Source: JAEUQQ01 sp963697285
Lineage (GTDB): Bacteria > Acidobacteriota > Vicinamibacteria > Vicinamibacterales > JAFNAJ01
Direction: 5' to 3'
Assembly: GCA_963697285.1 (NCBI GenBank)
Contig: CAVONI010000002.1
Location: 372,001 to 436,000, forward strand
Length of the DNA stretch: 64,000 bases
In this document: piece after piece, positions 54,230 through 63,593 of the stretch
How positions within the stretch are numbered: the stretch's first letter is position 1
How the letters are laid out: each line of letters begins with the position of its first letter
Notes under the pieces: model-generated
Databases searched by the model: none
Seen by the model: the letters and a program-made list of their open reading frames with translations, nothing else
Told to the model about the DNA's origin: nothing
Translations under genes and position numbers: made by a program

Positions 54230-56752
54230 CTAGGCGTGCTCGTCCTCGATCCGCATCCGGTAGAACGACCGCCAGACGAACGTCACGGCCACCAGGAAAC
54301 AGACCGCCGACAGCACGTGCGTCACCCCCGAACCCTTCAGGGCCGTCAGGTACACGCCGAGTTCCACCGCCAGCAGCCCGAACAGCGTCGTGAACTTGAT
54401 GACGGGGTTCATCGCCACCGACGACGTGTCCTTGAACGGATCGCCGACCGTGTCGCCGACCACCGACGCAGCGTGCAGCTCGGTCCCCTTCATCTTCAGC
54501 TCGGTCTCGACGATCTTCTTCGCGTTGTCCCACGCGCCGCCCGCGTTGGCCATGAAGATCGCCTGGAACAAGCCGAACAGCGCGATCGAGATCAGGTAGC
54601 CGATGAAGAAGAACGGCTCCACGAACGCGAACGCCAGCGTCGAGAAGAACACCGCCAGGAAGATGTTGAACATCCCCTTCTGCGCGTAGATGGTGCAGAT
54701 CTCCACGACCTTCTTGCTGTCTTCGACCGACGCCTTGGTCGCGCCCTCGAGCTTGATGTTGGCCTTGATGAACTCGACCGCCCGATACGCGCCCGTCGTC
54801 ACCGCCTGCATCGACGCGCCCGTGAACCAGTAGATCATCGAGCCGCCGGTGATCAGGCCCAGCAGGAACGGCGGGTGCAGGATGGACAGCTTCTTGATCG
54901 CCTCGACGTCGGCCAGACCCTGCGTCAGCGCCATGATGATCGAGAAGATCATCGTCGTCGCGCCGACCACCGCGGTCCCGATCAGCACCGGCTTCGCCGT
55001 CGCCTTGAACGTGTTGCCCGCGCCGTCGTTCTCCTCGAGCAGGTCCTTGGCGATGCTGGAAGTTCGGCGTGAAGCCGAAGTCCTTCTTGATCTCGCCCTC
55101 GATGCCCGCGATCTCCTCGATCTGCGACAGCTCGTACACCGACTGCGCGTTGTCGGTGACCGGGCCGTACGAGTCGACCGCGATGGTCACGGGGCCCATC
55201 CCGAGGAAGCCGAAGGCCACCAGGCCGAAAGCGAAGATCGCCGGCGCCTTCATCATGCCGCTCGCCTCGAGACCCAGCGTCGACACGCCGTAGGCCGCCG
55301 CCATCAGGCACATGATCACCAGCCCGAGCCAGTACGCCGAGAAGTTACCCGCGACGAGTCCCGACAGGATGTTGAGCGAGGCCCCACCCTCACGCGACGA
55401 GGTGACGACTTCCCTGACGTGCCCGGAATGCGTCGACGTGAAGATCTTCACGAACTCCGGGATGATCGCGCCCGCCAGCGTGCCGCACGTGATCACCGAC
55501 GACAGCTGCCACCAGAGCGACGAACTGCCGCCCAGCATCGGGAATCAACGCGTACGACAGCACGTAGGTGAGCACCACCGAGACGATCGAGGTCAGCCAC
55601 ACGAGCGACGTCAGCGGCGCCTCGAAGTTCATCTTGTCGGCGTGTCCATACCGCGCCTTCGCGATGGCGTTGTTCACCAGGTAGGAGCCGGCCGAGGCCA
55701 GCACCATCATCACGCGCATCATGAAGATCCAGACCAGCAACTGGACCTGGACCTGCTCGTCGGCCACGGCCAGCACGATGAACGAGATCAGCGCCACGCC
55801 CGTCACGCCGTAGGTTTCGAAGCCGTCGGCGGTCGGTCCGACCGAGTCGCCGGCGTTGTCGCCCGTGCAGTCGGCGATCACGCCGGGGTTGCGCGCGTCG
55901 TCTTCCTTGATCTTGAAGACGACCTTCATCAGGTCGGAGCCGATGTCGGCGATCTTCGTGAAGATGCCGCCCGCGATACGCAGTGCCGCCGCGCCGAGCG
56001 ATTCGCCGATGGCGAAACCGAGGAAGCAGACGCCCGCGTACTCGCCCGGGATGAAGAGCAGGATCGCGAGCATGAACAGCAACTCGACCGAGATGAGCAT
56101 CATGCCGACGCTCATGCCCGACCGCAGCGGGATGTCGCACACGGCGAACGCCTTGCCGCGCAGGCTCGCGAATGCCGTCCGCGAGTTCGCCAACGTGTTG
56201 ATCCGGATGCCGTACCACGCCACGCCGTAGCTGCCGGCGATGCCGATCAGGCTGAACAGCAGGATGATCGCGATCCGATAGGCGGGGAACCCGATCAGCG
56301 CGAAGTACGCGACGATCACCGCCCCGATGAAGACCTCGAGGATCAGCAGGAGCTTGCCCTGCTGGATCAGGTAGGCCTTGCACGTCTCGTAGATCAGGTC
56401 GGAGATCTCGGCCATCGAGCGGTGCACCGGGAGCTTCTTCACCTGCAGGTACGTCCACGCGCCGAACAGCAGCCCCATCACGCAGACCACCAGCCCCGAC
56501 AGCAGGATCTGGTGTCCCGTCATCCCCAGGAAGTCGCCCTGGTTCAGATCGGGCAGACTGGATGTTCACCTCACCCCCGGGCTGATGCGGGACTGCCCCG
56601 GGGGCTCCGGTTGCCGCCTCGTGCGGCTGTGCAGCCCATGCCTGCGTCGCCGTGCCGCCCACGCCGACCAGCACCGCGACGCTCAACACCAGGAGGAACG
56701 TCCAACGCGCCACGCGGCGCGTCTGCCGAGCCTGGAATCCCGCTCCACTCAT
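54230..56752 (-). CDS. hppA: Membrane-bound ion-pumping pyrophosphatase, three frameshifts
   Basis: Coding pieces follow one another in three changed frames: an exported N-terminus from 56752 (RVARWTFLLVLSVAVLVGV), then after about 56558 LSGLVVCVMGLLFGAWTYL, after about 55540 LGGSSSLWWQLSSVITCGTLAGAIIPEF, and after about 55062 LLEENDGAGNTFKATAKPVLIG. Removing one base at each point gives 839 residues, a plausible M-PPase with the DDARNPGVIADCTGDNAGD substrate loop. The Lys in GNTFKAT is where K+-independent (H+-pumping) enzymes have Lys and K+-dependent ones have Ala. The enzyme would use PPi to energise the inner membrane. All three shifts are +1. Confidence 0.85.
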
Positions 56753-56835
56753 CACTCTCTGCTCCAATACGCTATCGACCGGCACAGCAAAAGCGACGAA
56801 TCGGTACTCATCGCCCATCAACAAATCAAGGAACG

Positions 56836-57456
56836 TCAATGCACGGGGGGCGTGTGCGAGGTCACCGACACCCGCGGTCCCAGCGCCATTCCGCCCGTGA
56901 GGAAGACCCGGATGCCCTGCTCCACCGTCAGATCGGGATACATCACCCTGGCACTGGGATAGACGAGGACGTCGCCCAGGTACAGGTGGTTGGTCGGCAC
57001 GTAGACGGCCACGAGTGCCTCGTCGTGGGTGCCGCGCTCGAGCGTGAACTCGCGGGTGAGGAACCCCAATACCAGGCCGCGGGCGGGATCGTCGATCAGC
57101 ACGACGCGCTTGAACCCCGCATCGTTGTCGGGGCGGAACGCGGCCACCAGTTGCCTGACCGGCGCGTAGATGGCGCTGAACACGGGAACCTTGAGCAGGT
57201 AGTACTCCGTACGCTGCAACAGGCGCCTGCCGATGACGTTGGTGGCGAAGGCGCCGACGGCCAGCACGCCCAGCACGATCGCGACAAGTCCGAGGCCGGG
57301 CACCTGGCGCCCCACGAACCTCGACACCAGGGGCCCGAGCACGCCGTCGATCAGGCGAAACGTCCAGATGAACGCCGCGACGCTCACCGCCAGCGGGACG
57401 GTCACGAAGAGCCCGGCCAGGAATCGCCGTCGCAGCCACTGCATCGCGGTGGTCAT
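56836..57456 (-). CDS. DUF502 family membrane protein
   Basis: A 206-residue protein with two N-terminal membrane helices (FLAGLFVTVPLAVSVAAFIW and LGLVAIVLGVLAVGAFATN). IGRRLLQRTEYYLLKVPVFSAIYAPVRQL near residue 74 and VAVYVPTNHLYLGDVLVYP near 150 follow, which are DUF502 signatures. The function is unknown. It starts 16 bases after uppP and lies in the run tgt-yajC-secD-secF-uppP-DUF502-hppA. Confidence 0.85.
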   Translation of the reverse strand: MTTAMQWLRRRFLAGLFVTVPLAVSVAAFIWTFRLIDGVLGPLVSRFVGRQVPGLGLVAIVLGVLAVGAFATNVIGRRLLQRTEYYLLKVPVFSAIYAPVRQLVAAFRPDNDAGFKRVVLIDDPARGLVLGFLTREFTLERGTHDEALVAVYVPTNHLYLGDVLVYPSARVMYPDLTVEQGIRVFLTGGMALGPRVSVTSHTPPVH

Positions 57457-57472
57457 GGGATTGCGGACGCGC

Positions 57473-58276
57473 CTATCGCGTGACGAGCCAGACGACGACG
57501 ATCGCCGCGACCGCCAACCGGTACGCGGCGAAGACGTCGAGGCGGTTGGTCCCGAGGAAGCGCATGAAGAACCTCACCGCCAGGTAGCCCACAACGGCCG
57601 ACGTGCACATGCCAATCAGGAAGAGCGGCACCGCGTCGGCCGACATGCCCGTCCGGGCCAACACGGCCCCTTCCTTGGCTGCCGCGGCGAGGATCGCGGG
57701 GACGCCGAGAAGGAACGAGAATCGCGCCGCTTCGTCGCGCCTGATGCCGAGCACCAAGCCCATGGTGATGGTCGCCCCCGACCGCGACACGCCGGGCACC
57801 AGAGCCGCCGCCTGCGCGCAGCCGAACGCCAGCGCCTCGGCTGGCGAGATCGACGAGCCGACGCGCACGGCGGGGCGTAACCGTTCGGCAACGAGGAACG
57901 CGACGGCGCCCAGCGACAGCGTGAACACGGTCACCAACGGAGACCGCAGCCCGGTCTCGATCGCGTCGGCGTACAGGAGGCCGACGACCACGACCGGGAG
58001 GGTGCCAATCACGATGAGGCGGATTCGGCGCGCGTCGTCATCGGCGCCGAAGACCCGCGGCAGCGCGAGCGCCATGGCCCAGAGGTCGTGCCAGAAGTAG
58101 ATGACAACGGCGAGCAGCGTGCCCACGTGGCACGCCACGTCGAACGCGAGGCCAAAGGCATCGGCGTCCCATCCGAACAGGGCACGGGCGAGAATGAGGT
58201 GGGCAGAACTGGAAACCGGCAGGAACTCGGTGAGCCCCTGCACGATTCCCAGCAGTGCCGCGTAGACAAACGTCAC
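57473..58276 (-). CDS. uppP: Undecaprenyl-diphosphate phosphatase
   Basis: UppP recycles the lipid carrier of cell-wall synthesis by dephosphorylating undecaprenyl diphosphate. The 267-residue polytopic protein has the two conserved motifs, VQGLTEFLPVSSSAHLIL near residue 13 (catalytic E and S) and VPGVSRSGATITMGLVLG near 163 (PGxSRSG). It starts three bases after the secF stop. Some acidobacteria and others also rely on PAP2-type enzymes for this step, and a PAP2 gene is present at 33.4 kb. Confidence 0.94.
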   Translation of the reverse strand: MTFVYAALLGIVQGLTEFLPVSSSAHLILARALFGWDADAFGLAFDVACHVGTLLAVVIYFWHDLWAMALALPRVFGADDDARRIRLIVIGTLPVVVVGLLYADAIETGLRSPLVTVFTLSLGAVAFLVAERLRPAVRVGSSISPAEALAFGCAQAAALVPGVSRSGATITMGLVLGIRRDEAARFSFLLGVPAILAAAAKEGAVLARTGMSADAVPLFLIGMCTSAVVGYLAVRFFMRFLGTNRLDVFAAYRLAVAAIVVVWLVTR

Positions 58277-58279
58277 GAA

Positions 58280-59239
58280 CTACGACACGCGCGCCTTGCC
58301 GGCCTTCTTGGTCGCGACTGGCGCGGTCACGGTCTTGGCGGCCGTGCGCTTGCTGAGCAGGATGGCGACGGCCGCCGCGATGAAGATCGTCGAGTAGGTG
58401 CCGCTGACGATGCCGACCAGCATCGTGAACGCGAAGCCGTGCAGCACTTCGCCGCCGAACAGGTACAGCGCGAGCACCGACAGGAAGGTCGTGCCGGCGG
58501 TGATGATCGTCCGGCCCAGCGTCTGGTTGACGCTCGTGTTCACCACCTGCTCGAGCATGCCCCGCCTGGGTCCGTGCGTGTTCTCGCGCACGCGGTCGAA
58601 AACCACGATGGTGTCGTTGACCGAGTAACCGGTGATCGTCAGCAACGCGGCGACGACGTTCAGCGACAGCTCGTAGCCGAAGAACGACAGGAACGCGAGG
58701 GTCACGAGGATGTCGTGGAACGTGGCGGCGATGGCGCCCACCGCGAAGCTCGGGCGGAAGCGCAACGCGATGTAGATCGTGATGCCGATGATCGACGCCA
58801 GCGTGGCGTAGATGCCCTTGCTCTGCAGGTCCTTGCCGATGACGGGGCCGACCACCTCGGTGCTGATGACCTCGAAGGCCCCGATGTTGGCGCCGCGGAC
58901 GGCGTTGACGACGCTCTTGGCGCCTTCCTCGAGCGAGAAGCCCTCTTCCTTGCCGGTCTGCGGCAGCCGCACCAGCACTTCGTTCGCACTGGCCTCGCCG
59001 TACGTCTGGACGACCTTCTCGCCGGGCAGGGAGTCGACCGCGCGGCGCACGACGTCTTCCGACGTCGGCTGCTGGAACTTCAGGACGACGATGGTGCCGC
59101 CCGAGAAGTCGATGCCGAGGGGAAGCCCGCCGCGCGCGACCATCAGGCCGATCCCGGCCAGGATGACCACGAGCGAGAGCGCCAGCGCGTGCCAGCGCCA
59201 CCGGATGAAATCGTAGTTCGTGTTGCTGAACATCTGCAT
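58280..59239 (-). CDS. secF: Protein-export membrane protein SecF
   Basis: SecF works with SecD to use the proton gradient for the late steps of protein export. The 319-residue protein has a first helix (FIRWRWHALALSLVVILAGIGL), the GIDFSGGTIVVLKF periplasmic start, and a five-helix C-terminal part with VNDTIVVFDRVRENT near residue 208 and NQTLGRTIITAGTTFLSVLAL near 238. It begins 19 bases after secD. Confidence 0.95.
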   Translation of the reverse strand: MQMFSNTNYDFIRWRWHALALSLVVILAGIGLMVARGGLPLGIDFSGGTIVVLKFQQPTSEDVVRRAVDSLPGEKVVQTYGEASANEVLVRLPQTGKEEGFSLEEGAKSVVNAVRGANIGAFEVISTEVVGPVIGKDLQSKGIYATLASIIGITIYIALRFRPSFAVGAIAATFHDILVTLAFLSFFGYELSLNVVAALLTITGYSVNDTIVVFDRVRENTHGPRRGMLEQVVNTSVNQTLGRTIITAGTTFLSVLALYLFGGEVLHGFAFTMLVGIVSGTYSTIFIAAAVAILLSKRTAAKTVTAPVATKKAGKARVS

Positions 59240-59258
59240 GATCGCCTCGTCGCGCCCG

Positions 59259-60815
59259 CTAGATACTGAGGGTCTTCACTTCGCGGCGGCCGAGGACTGC
59301 CTCGAACACCGTCCGCGAAACGAACACCGCCGTGAAGACGTTCGCCAACAGGCCGAACGTGAGGGTCGTCGCGAACCCGCGAATCGGCCCCGTGCCGAAC
59401 TGGAACAGGAACGCCGCCGCGATCAACGACGCCACGTGCGTGTCGAGAATCGTGAGGAAGACGCGGTCGAACCCGGCGCCAATCGCCTGCCGCACGCCCT
59501 TGCCGGCCGCGAGTTCTTCCTTGATGCGTTCGAAGATCAGCACGTTCGAGTCGACGCCCATGCCGATGGTGAGGATGAACCCCGCGATGCCGGGCAGCGT
59601 CATGGTCGCGTCGATGTAGGCCATGAAGCCCAACAGGATGATCAAGTTGAGCGCAACCGACAGGATCGCGTTGATGCCAGACAGCTTGTAGTAGAGCAGC
59701 ATGAAGACCGCCACGAGCGAGAGCCCCGCAATGGAGGCATACACGCCGGCGCGGACCGAGTCGGCGCCGAGCGTCGGCCCCACCGTCCGCTCTTCGAGGT
59801 AGGTCAGCGACGCCGGCAGGGCACCAGACCTCAGCATGAGCGAGAGGTTCTGGACCTCGTCGGAGGTGAAGCCGCCCGCCCCGCCGCTGATCCGGCCCTC
59901 GTCGGTGATGCGCGACTGGATGACCGGTGCGCTCTGCACCTTCCCGTCGAGGATGATCGCCAGCTGGCGGCCGATGTTGTCCTGCGTGACCCGGCCGAAC
60001 TTCGCCGCACCTTCGTTGTTGAGCGTGAAGCCGACGGCCGGCTGGTTGTTCTCGTCGAGCGACGCACGCGCGTTGCGCAGGTCGCGGCCCGTCACCGCCG
60101 CCACCTTCCGCACCAGGTAGAACACCGTCGCGCCGGCGTTGGCGCCATCGCCGACGCCGAGCACGACCTCCTGGTTGTCGGGCACGACGCCGCCGGTCGA
60201 CTGCAGCAGGGCCTCGCGGGTGCTCGCCGGCCCCGCCTCGACGATCTTCAGCTCGAGCAATGCCGTCGAGCGGATGATCTCCTTGGCCCGGTTCACGTCG
60301 GTCACGCCGGGTAACTGGACCAGGATCTGGTCGGCCGCCCCGTGCGTGGCCACGATCGGCTCGGCAACGCCGAGCTCGTTGACGCGGCGCTCGATCGTCT
60401 GCAGGGCCTGCGTCACCGACTCGTCGCGCAGCGTCCGCTCGATGTTGGGCTTGAGCGTGAACCGGTAGGTGCCGCTTCCGCCAGACCGATCGTACCCCGC
60501 CGAGGTGATCTCGTCAGACGCCGCACGAAAGGCCTGCTCGTTCTGCACACCCGTGACGACCACCTTGTTCGGCGGCTCGGCACTGATCGTGGCAAACGCG
60601 ATGTTCTTCGTCGTGAAGTCCTCGCGCAGCCGCTCGGCGACCGCCTCGGTCTCGATCTTGAGGGCGTCATCGGTCTGCACGCGCATCACGAGATGCACGC
60701 CACCCTTCAGGTCGAGGCCAAGGCGCACCTTCTCCCTGGGCGGATAGAACGAGAACACCGCCAGCCCGACGACCGCGAGGATGGCGAAGATTTTCCACTT
60801 GAGGTTGCTGTTCAT
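59259..60815 (-). CDS. secD: Protein-export membrane protein SecD
   Basis: A 518-residue RND-type partner of SecF. It begins WKIFAILAVVGLAVFSFYPP, then GLDLKGGVHLVMRV, with long P1/P2 periplasmic domains to about residue 320, and the C-terminal helices with ATMTLPGIAGFILTIGMGVDSNVLIFERIKEEL near 400, where the conserved Asp of the proton pathway lies. It follows yajC by nine bases. The complete secD/secF pair and yajC follow tgt, as in many bacteria. Confidence 0.95.
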   Translation of the reverse strand: MNSNLKWKIFAILAVVGLAVFSFYPPREKVRLGLDLKGGVHLVMRVQTDDALKIETEAVAERLREDFTTKNIAFATISAEPPNKVVVTGVQNEQAFRAASDEITSAGYDRSGGSGTYRFTLKPNIERTLRDESVTQALQTIERRVNELGVAEPIVATHGAADQILVQLPGVTDVNRAKEIIRSTALLELKIVEAGPASTREALLQSTGGVVPDNQEVVLGVGDGANAGATVFYLVRKVAAVTGRDLRNARASLDENNQPAVGFTLNNEGAAKFGRVTQDNIGRQLAIILDGKVQSAPVIQSRITDEGRISGGAGGFTSDEVQNLSLMLRSGALPASLTYLEERTVGPTLGADSVRAGVYASIAGLSLVAVFMLLYYKLSGINAILSVALNLIILLGFMAYIDATMTLPGIAGFILTIGMGVDSNVLIFERIKEELAAGKGVRQAIGAGFDRVFLTILDTHVASLIAAAFLFQFGTGPIRGFATTLTFGLLANVFTAVFVSRTVFEAVLGRREVKTLSI

Positions 60816-60824
60816 AAGCGCACG

Positions 60825-61178
60825 CTAGAGCGCACCCTGATCGGGTACGACCGGTTCCTGGCCCTGGTAGCCGCCAACCGAGGCCTTCGCCACCTCGATC
60901 CGCACGTTGGGAGCGATCTGCAACTGCACAGACGACTCGTTGATCTTCGTCACCGACCCGTAGAGGCCGGCGGTCGTGATCACCTTGTCGCCCACCTTCA
61001 ACGACGCCTGGAACGACGCCACCTTCTGCTGGCGCCGCCGCATCGGCAGCAGGATCACGAAGTAGAAGATCCCGAGAATCAGCGCAAACGGCACCAACTG
61101 CACCCACAGGCTCGGGGCACCGTCGGGCGGCGGGGTGAACGCGAACACGGAGGACAGAGAAGGAGCGTGAGGCATCAT
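60825..61178 (-). CDS. yajC: YajC, Sec translocon accessory protein
   Basis: A 117-residue inner-membrane protein with one helix (LVPFALILGIFYFVILLPMRRRQQK near residue 28) followed by a small cytoplasmic domain with LKVGDKVITTAGLYGSVTKINESSV. YajC joins SecDF in the holo-translocon. Its ATG overlaps the tgt stop by four bases, the usual gene order. The N-terminal 25 residues are Pro/Ser-rich and longer than in E. coli. Confidence 0.93.
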   Translation of the reverse strand: MMPHAPSLSSVFAFTPPPDGAPSLWVQLVPFALILGIFYFVILLPMRRRQQKVASFQASLKVGDKVITTAGLYGSVTKINESSVQLQIAPNVRIEVAKASVGGYQGQEPVVPDQGAL

Positions 61179-62332
61179 GCGTCGAGGATGCGGCGGGAAA
61201 ACGTCTGGTGGAACCCTTGCCTGAGTGTTTCGAACGATCCGAACGAAATAGCGTCCCTGATCCTCTTCATGGTGTCAAGGTAGAAGTAGAGGTTGTGCAC
61301 CGAGTTGAGCGTCGCGCTCGTCATCTCGCCGGTCACGAACAGGTGCCGGAGGTAGGCGCGCGAGAAGTGCCGGCACGTGTAGCAGCCGCACTCGGGGTCG
61401 ATCGGGCCGTCGTCTTCGGCATACTGCACCCGCTTGATGTTCAGCCGTCCCCGGCGCGTCAGCAGTTGGCCGTTGCGCGCATTCCGGGTGGGCAGCACGC
61501 AGTCGAACATGTCGATGCCCCTCGCCACGCACTCCACCAGGTCGTCGGGCATCCCCGTCCCCATCAGATAGCGGGGCCGGTCGCCCGGCAGGTGCGGCGT
61601 CGTCTGGCCGACGACCTCGTACATCACCTCGGGCGGCTCACCGACCGACAGGCCGCCGATCGCGTACGCCTCGAACCCGATGTCGACGGTGGCCTGTGCG
61701 CTTTCGGCACGCAGGTCCGGATAGACGCCCCCCTGCACGATCCCGAACTGGGCCTGGCCGGCGTTCGTGACCAGCACGCCCGTCCCTCCGGCCCGGACGC
61801 GCTGAAAGTGGTCGCGATTGCGTCGTGCCCACCGCAGCGTCCGCGCCATCGACGCACGCGTCGCCTCGCTGGTCGCGGGATACGCCGGGCACTCGTCGAG
61901 GATCATCGCGATGTCCGATCCCAGGTGCGCCTGGATCTCGACGGCCTTTTCCGGCGTGAGCAGGTGCTGGCTGCCGTCAAGGTGCGATCGGAACCGGGCA
62001 CCTTCCTCGGTGATGACACGCCGATCGGCCAGGCTGAACACCTGGTAGCCGCCAGAATCGGTCAGGATCGGCCGTGACCACCCGATGAACCGGTGCAACC
62101 CACCCCGGCGGGCGATCAGGGCATCACCCGGGCGCAGGTACAGGTGGTAGGTGTTGCCCAGGATGATCGTCGCCCCGACCCCCTCGAGATCGGCCACCGT
62201 CAGCGCCTTGACAGCGCCCCGCGTCCCCACCGGCATGAAGCAGGGCGTCTCGATCGTCCCGTGCGGGGTCGTGATGACCCCGCGCCGGGCGAGGCCGTCG
62301 CGGTGGGTGATCGCGAAGTCGAAGGAAGTCAC
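61175..62332 (-). CDS. tgt: tRNA-guanine transglycosylase
   Basis: Tgt exchanges G34 of queuosine tRNAs for preQ1. The 385-residue protein contains NTYHLYLRPGD, the nucleophilic Asp region LTDSGGYQVFS near residue 90, the second Asp in DMFDCVLPTRNARNG near 264, and the zinc site CGCYTCRHFSRAYLRHL plus a His in SVHNLYFYL. The GTG at 62332 starts the family sequence TSFDFAITHRDG; the frame is open further, but that part is not family-like. A TATACC box lies directly before it. Together with queE and queC it shows that the cell makes queuosine. Confidence 0.94.
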   Translation of the reverse strand: MTSFDFAITHRDGLARRGVITTPHGTIETPCFMPVGTRGAVKALTVADLEGVGATIILGNTYHLYLRPGDALIARRGGLHRFIGWSRPILTDSGGYQVFSLADRRVITEEGARFRSHLDGSQHLLTPEKAVEIQAHLGSDIAMILDECPAYPATSEATRASMARTLRWARRNRDHFQRVRAGGTGVLVTNAGQAQFGIVQGGVYPDLRAESAQATVDIGFEAYAIGGLSVGEPPEVMYEVVGQTTPHLPGDRPRYLMGTGMPDDLVECVARGIDMFDCVLPTRNARNGQLLTRRGRLNIKRVQYAEDDGPIDPECGCYTCRHFSRAYLRHLFVTGEMTSATLNSVHNLYFYLDTMKRIRDAISFGSFETLRQGFHQTFSRRILDA

Positions 62333-62398
62333 TACGGTATACTCCGCAGGCGGATTGCGCGTGGATCCCGCCTTCGATTCCCAACAGGACTTGTCATC

Positions 62399-63565
62399 GT
62401 GAAGCGTCTGCGTATCGGCGTTGTCTACGGCGGCCGATCGGGCGAGCACGAGGTGTCGCTCGCGTCAGCCGCTGCCGTTCTGGCCAACCTGGATCGTACC
62501 CGGTATGAACCCGTGGCCATCCGCATCGAGAAGGATGGTCGCTGGAGCCTGCCCGAGCGCCCGCCGACCGCCGTGTCGGCCGCCGAGGTGATCGAGCAGT
62601 CGCGTGCCGACCACGCCCGCCACCTGCGCGCGAGCCGCGAAGTGTACCCGATCGCGCGCCCCGGCGATGACACCCTGCTCGCCATCGACCGCTCGCCCGC
62701 CACCGCCGACGGCGACATGGCCGACACCGCCATCGTCCGCGGGCTCGGCCTCGACGTGGTGTTCCCGGTCCTCCACGGCCCCTACGGCGAAGACGGCACG
62801 GTGCAGGGCCTGTTCGAACTGGCGAACCTGCCGTACGTCGGCGCGGGCGTGCTCGCCTCGGCCGTCGGCATGGACAAGGCCGTCATGCGGGTCGTCTTCG
62901 CCGCCCGCGGCCTGAGAGTCGCACCCTGGATGCTCGTGATGCGGCGCGAGTGGATCGCCGACGCAGACGACGTGGTCGCCCGCGTGCTCGACACGCTCGG
63001 ACTGCCGCTGTTCGTCAAGCCCTCGAACCTCGGCTCGAGCGTGGGCATCTCGAAGGCGAAGGACGTGAACGGGCTCCGCGGCGCGATTGCCCTCGCGGCG
63101 GAGTTCGATCGGAAGGTCGTGGTCGAGGCGGCCGTGCCGCACGCCCGTGAGATCGAGGTCGCGGTCATCGGCAACGATGTCTGCGAGGCATCGGTCGCCG
63201 GCGAGATCGTGCCGTCGCGGGAGTTCTACGACTACGAGGCGAAGTATCTGGACGCGGGGTCGAAGCTGTTGATCCCGGCGCCGCTCGATCCCGGCGTGAT
63301 GGCCACGGTGCAGCAGCAGGCACTCGAGGCCTTCCGCGCGGTGGATGGCTCGGGGCTGGCGAGGGTCGACTTCCTGCTCGACGGACAGTCGGGCGAGATC
63401 TTCGTCAACGAGGTGAACACGATGCCGGGGTTCACCACGATCAGCATGTATGCGAAGCTCTGGGCAGCCAGTGGAGTCGACTATCCCGTCCTCCTCGACC
63501 GTCTCATCGCGCTGGCGCTCGAACGCCATCGCGAGAAGCAGCAGCTGCGCACGAGCGCCACGTAG
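62399..63565 (+). CDS. ddl: D-alanine--D-alanine ligase
   Basis: Ddl joins two D-alanines for the peptidoglycan precursor. The 388-residue ATP-grasp enzyme begins LRIGVVYGGRSGEHEVSLASA and has VFPVLHGPYGEDGTVQG near residue 122, FVKPSNLGSSVGISKA near 205 and the Mg-binding EIFVNEVNTMPGFTTISMY near 335. The GTG start at 62399 has AGGA upstream, and the gene is divergent from tgt. The length suits the VanA/Ddl-type ligases with an insertion between residues 70 and 105. Confidence 0.93.
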   Translation: MKRLRIGVVYGGRSGEHEVSLASAAAVLANLDRTRYEPVAIRIEKDGRWSLPERPPTAVSAAEVIEQSRADHARHLRASREVYPIARPGDDTLLAIDRSPATADGDMADTAIVRGLGLDVVFPVLHGPYGEDGTVQGLFELANLPYVGAGVLASAVGMDKAVMRVVFAARGLRVAPWMLVMRREWIADADDVVARVLDTLGLPLFVKPSNLGSSVGISKAKDVNGLRGAIALAAEFDRKVVVEAAVPHAREIEVAVIGNDVCEASVAGEIVPSREFYDYEAKYLDAGSKLLIPAPLDPGVMATVQQQALEAFRAVDGSGLARVDFLLDGQSGEIFVNEVNTMPGFTTISMYAKLWAASGVDYPVLLDRLIALALERHREKQQLRTSAT

Positions 63566-63593
63566 CGCCTGTCGCGTCGCGGCGACGCTGGGG

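Noticed and set aside
55493..57439. A 648-residue frame crossing DUF502 and hppA
   Set aside because: It reads in the wrong phase through two good genes; only the short stretch from 56752 is used, as the hppA N-terminus.
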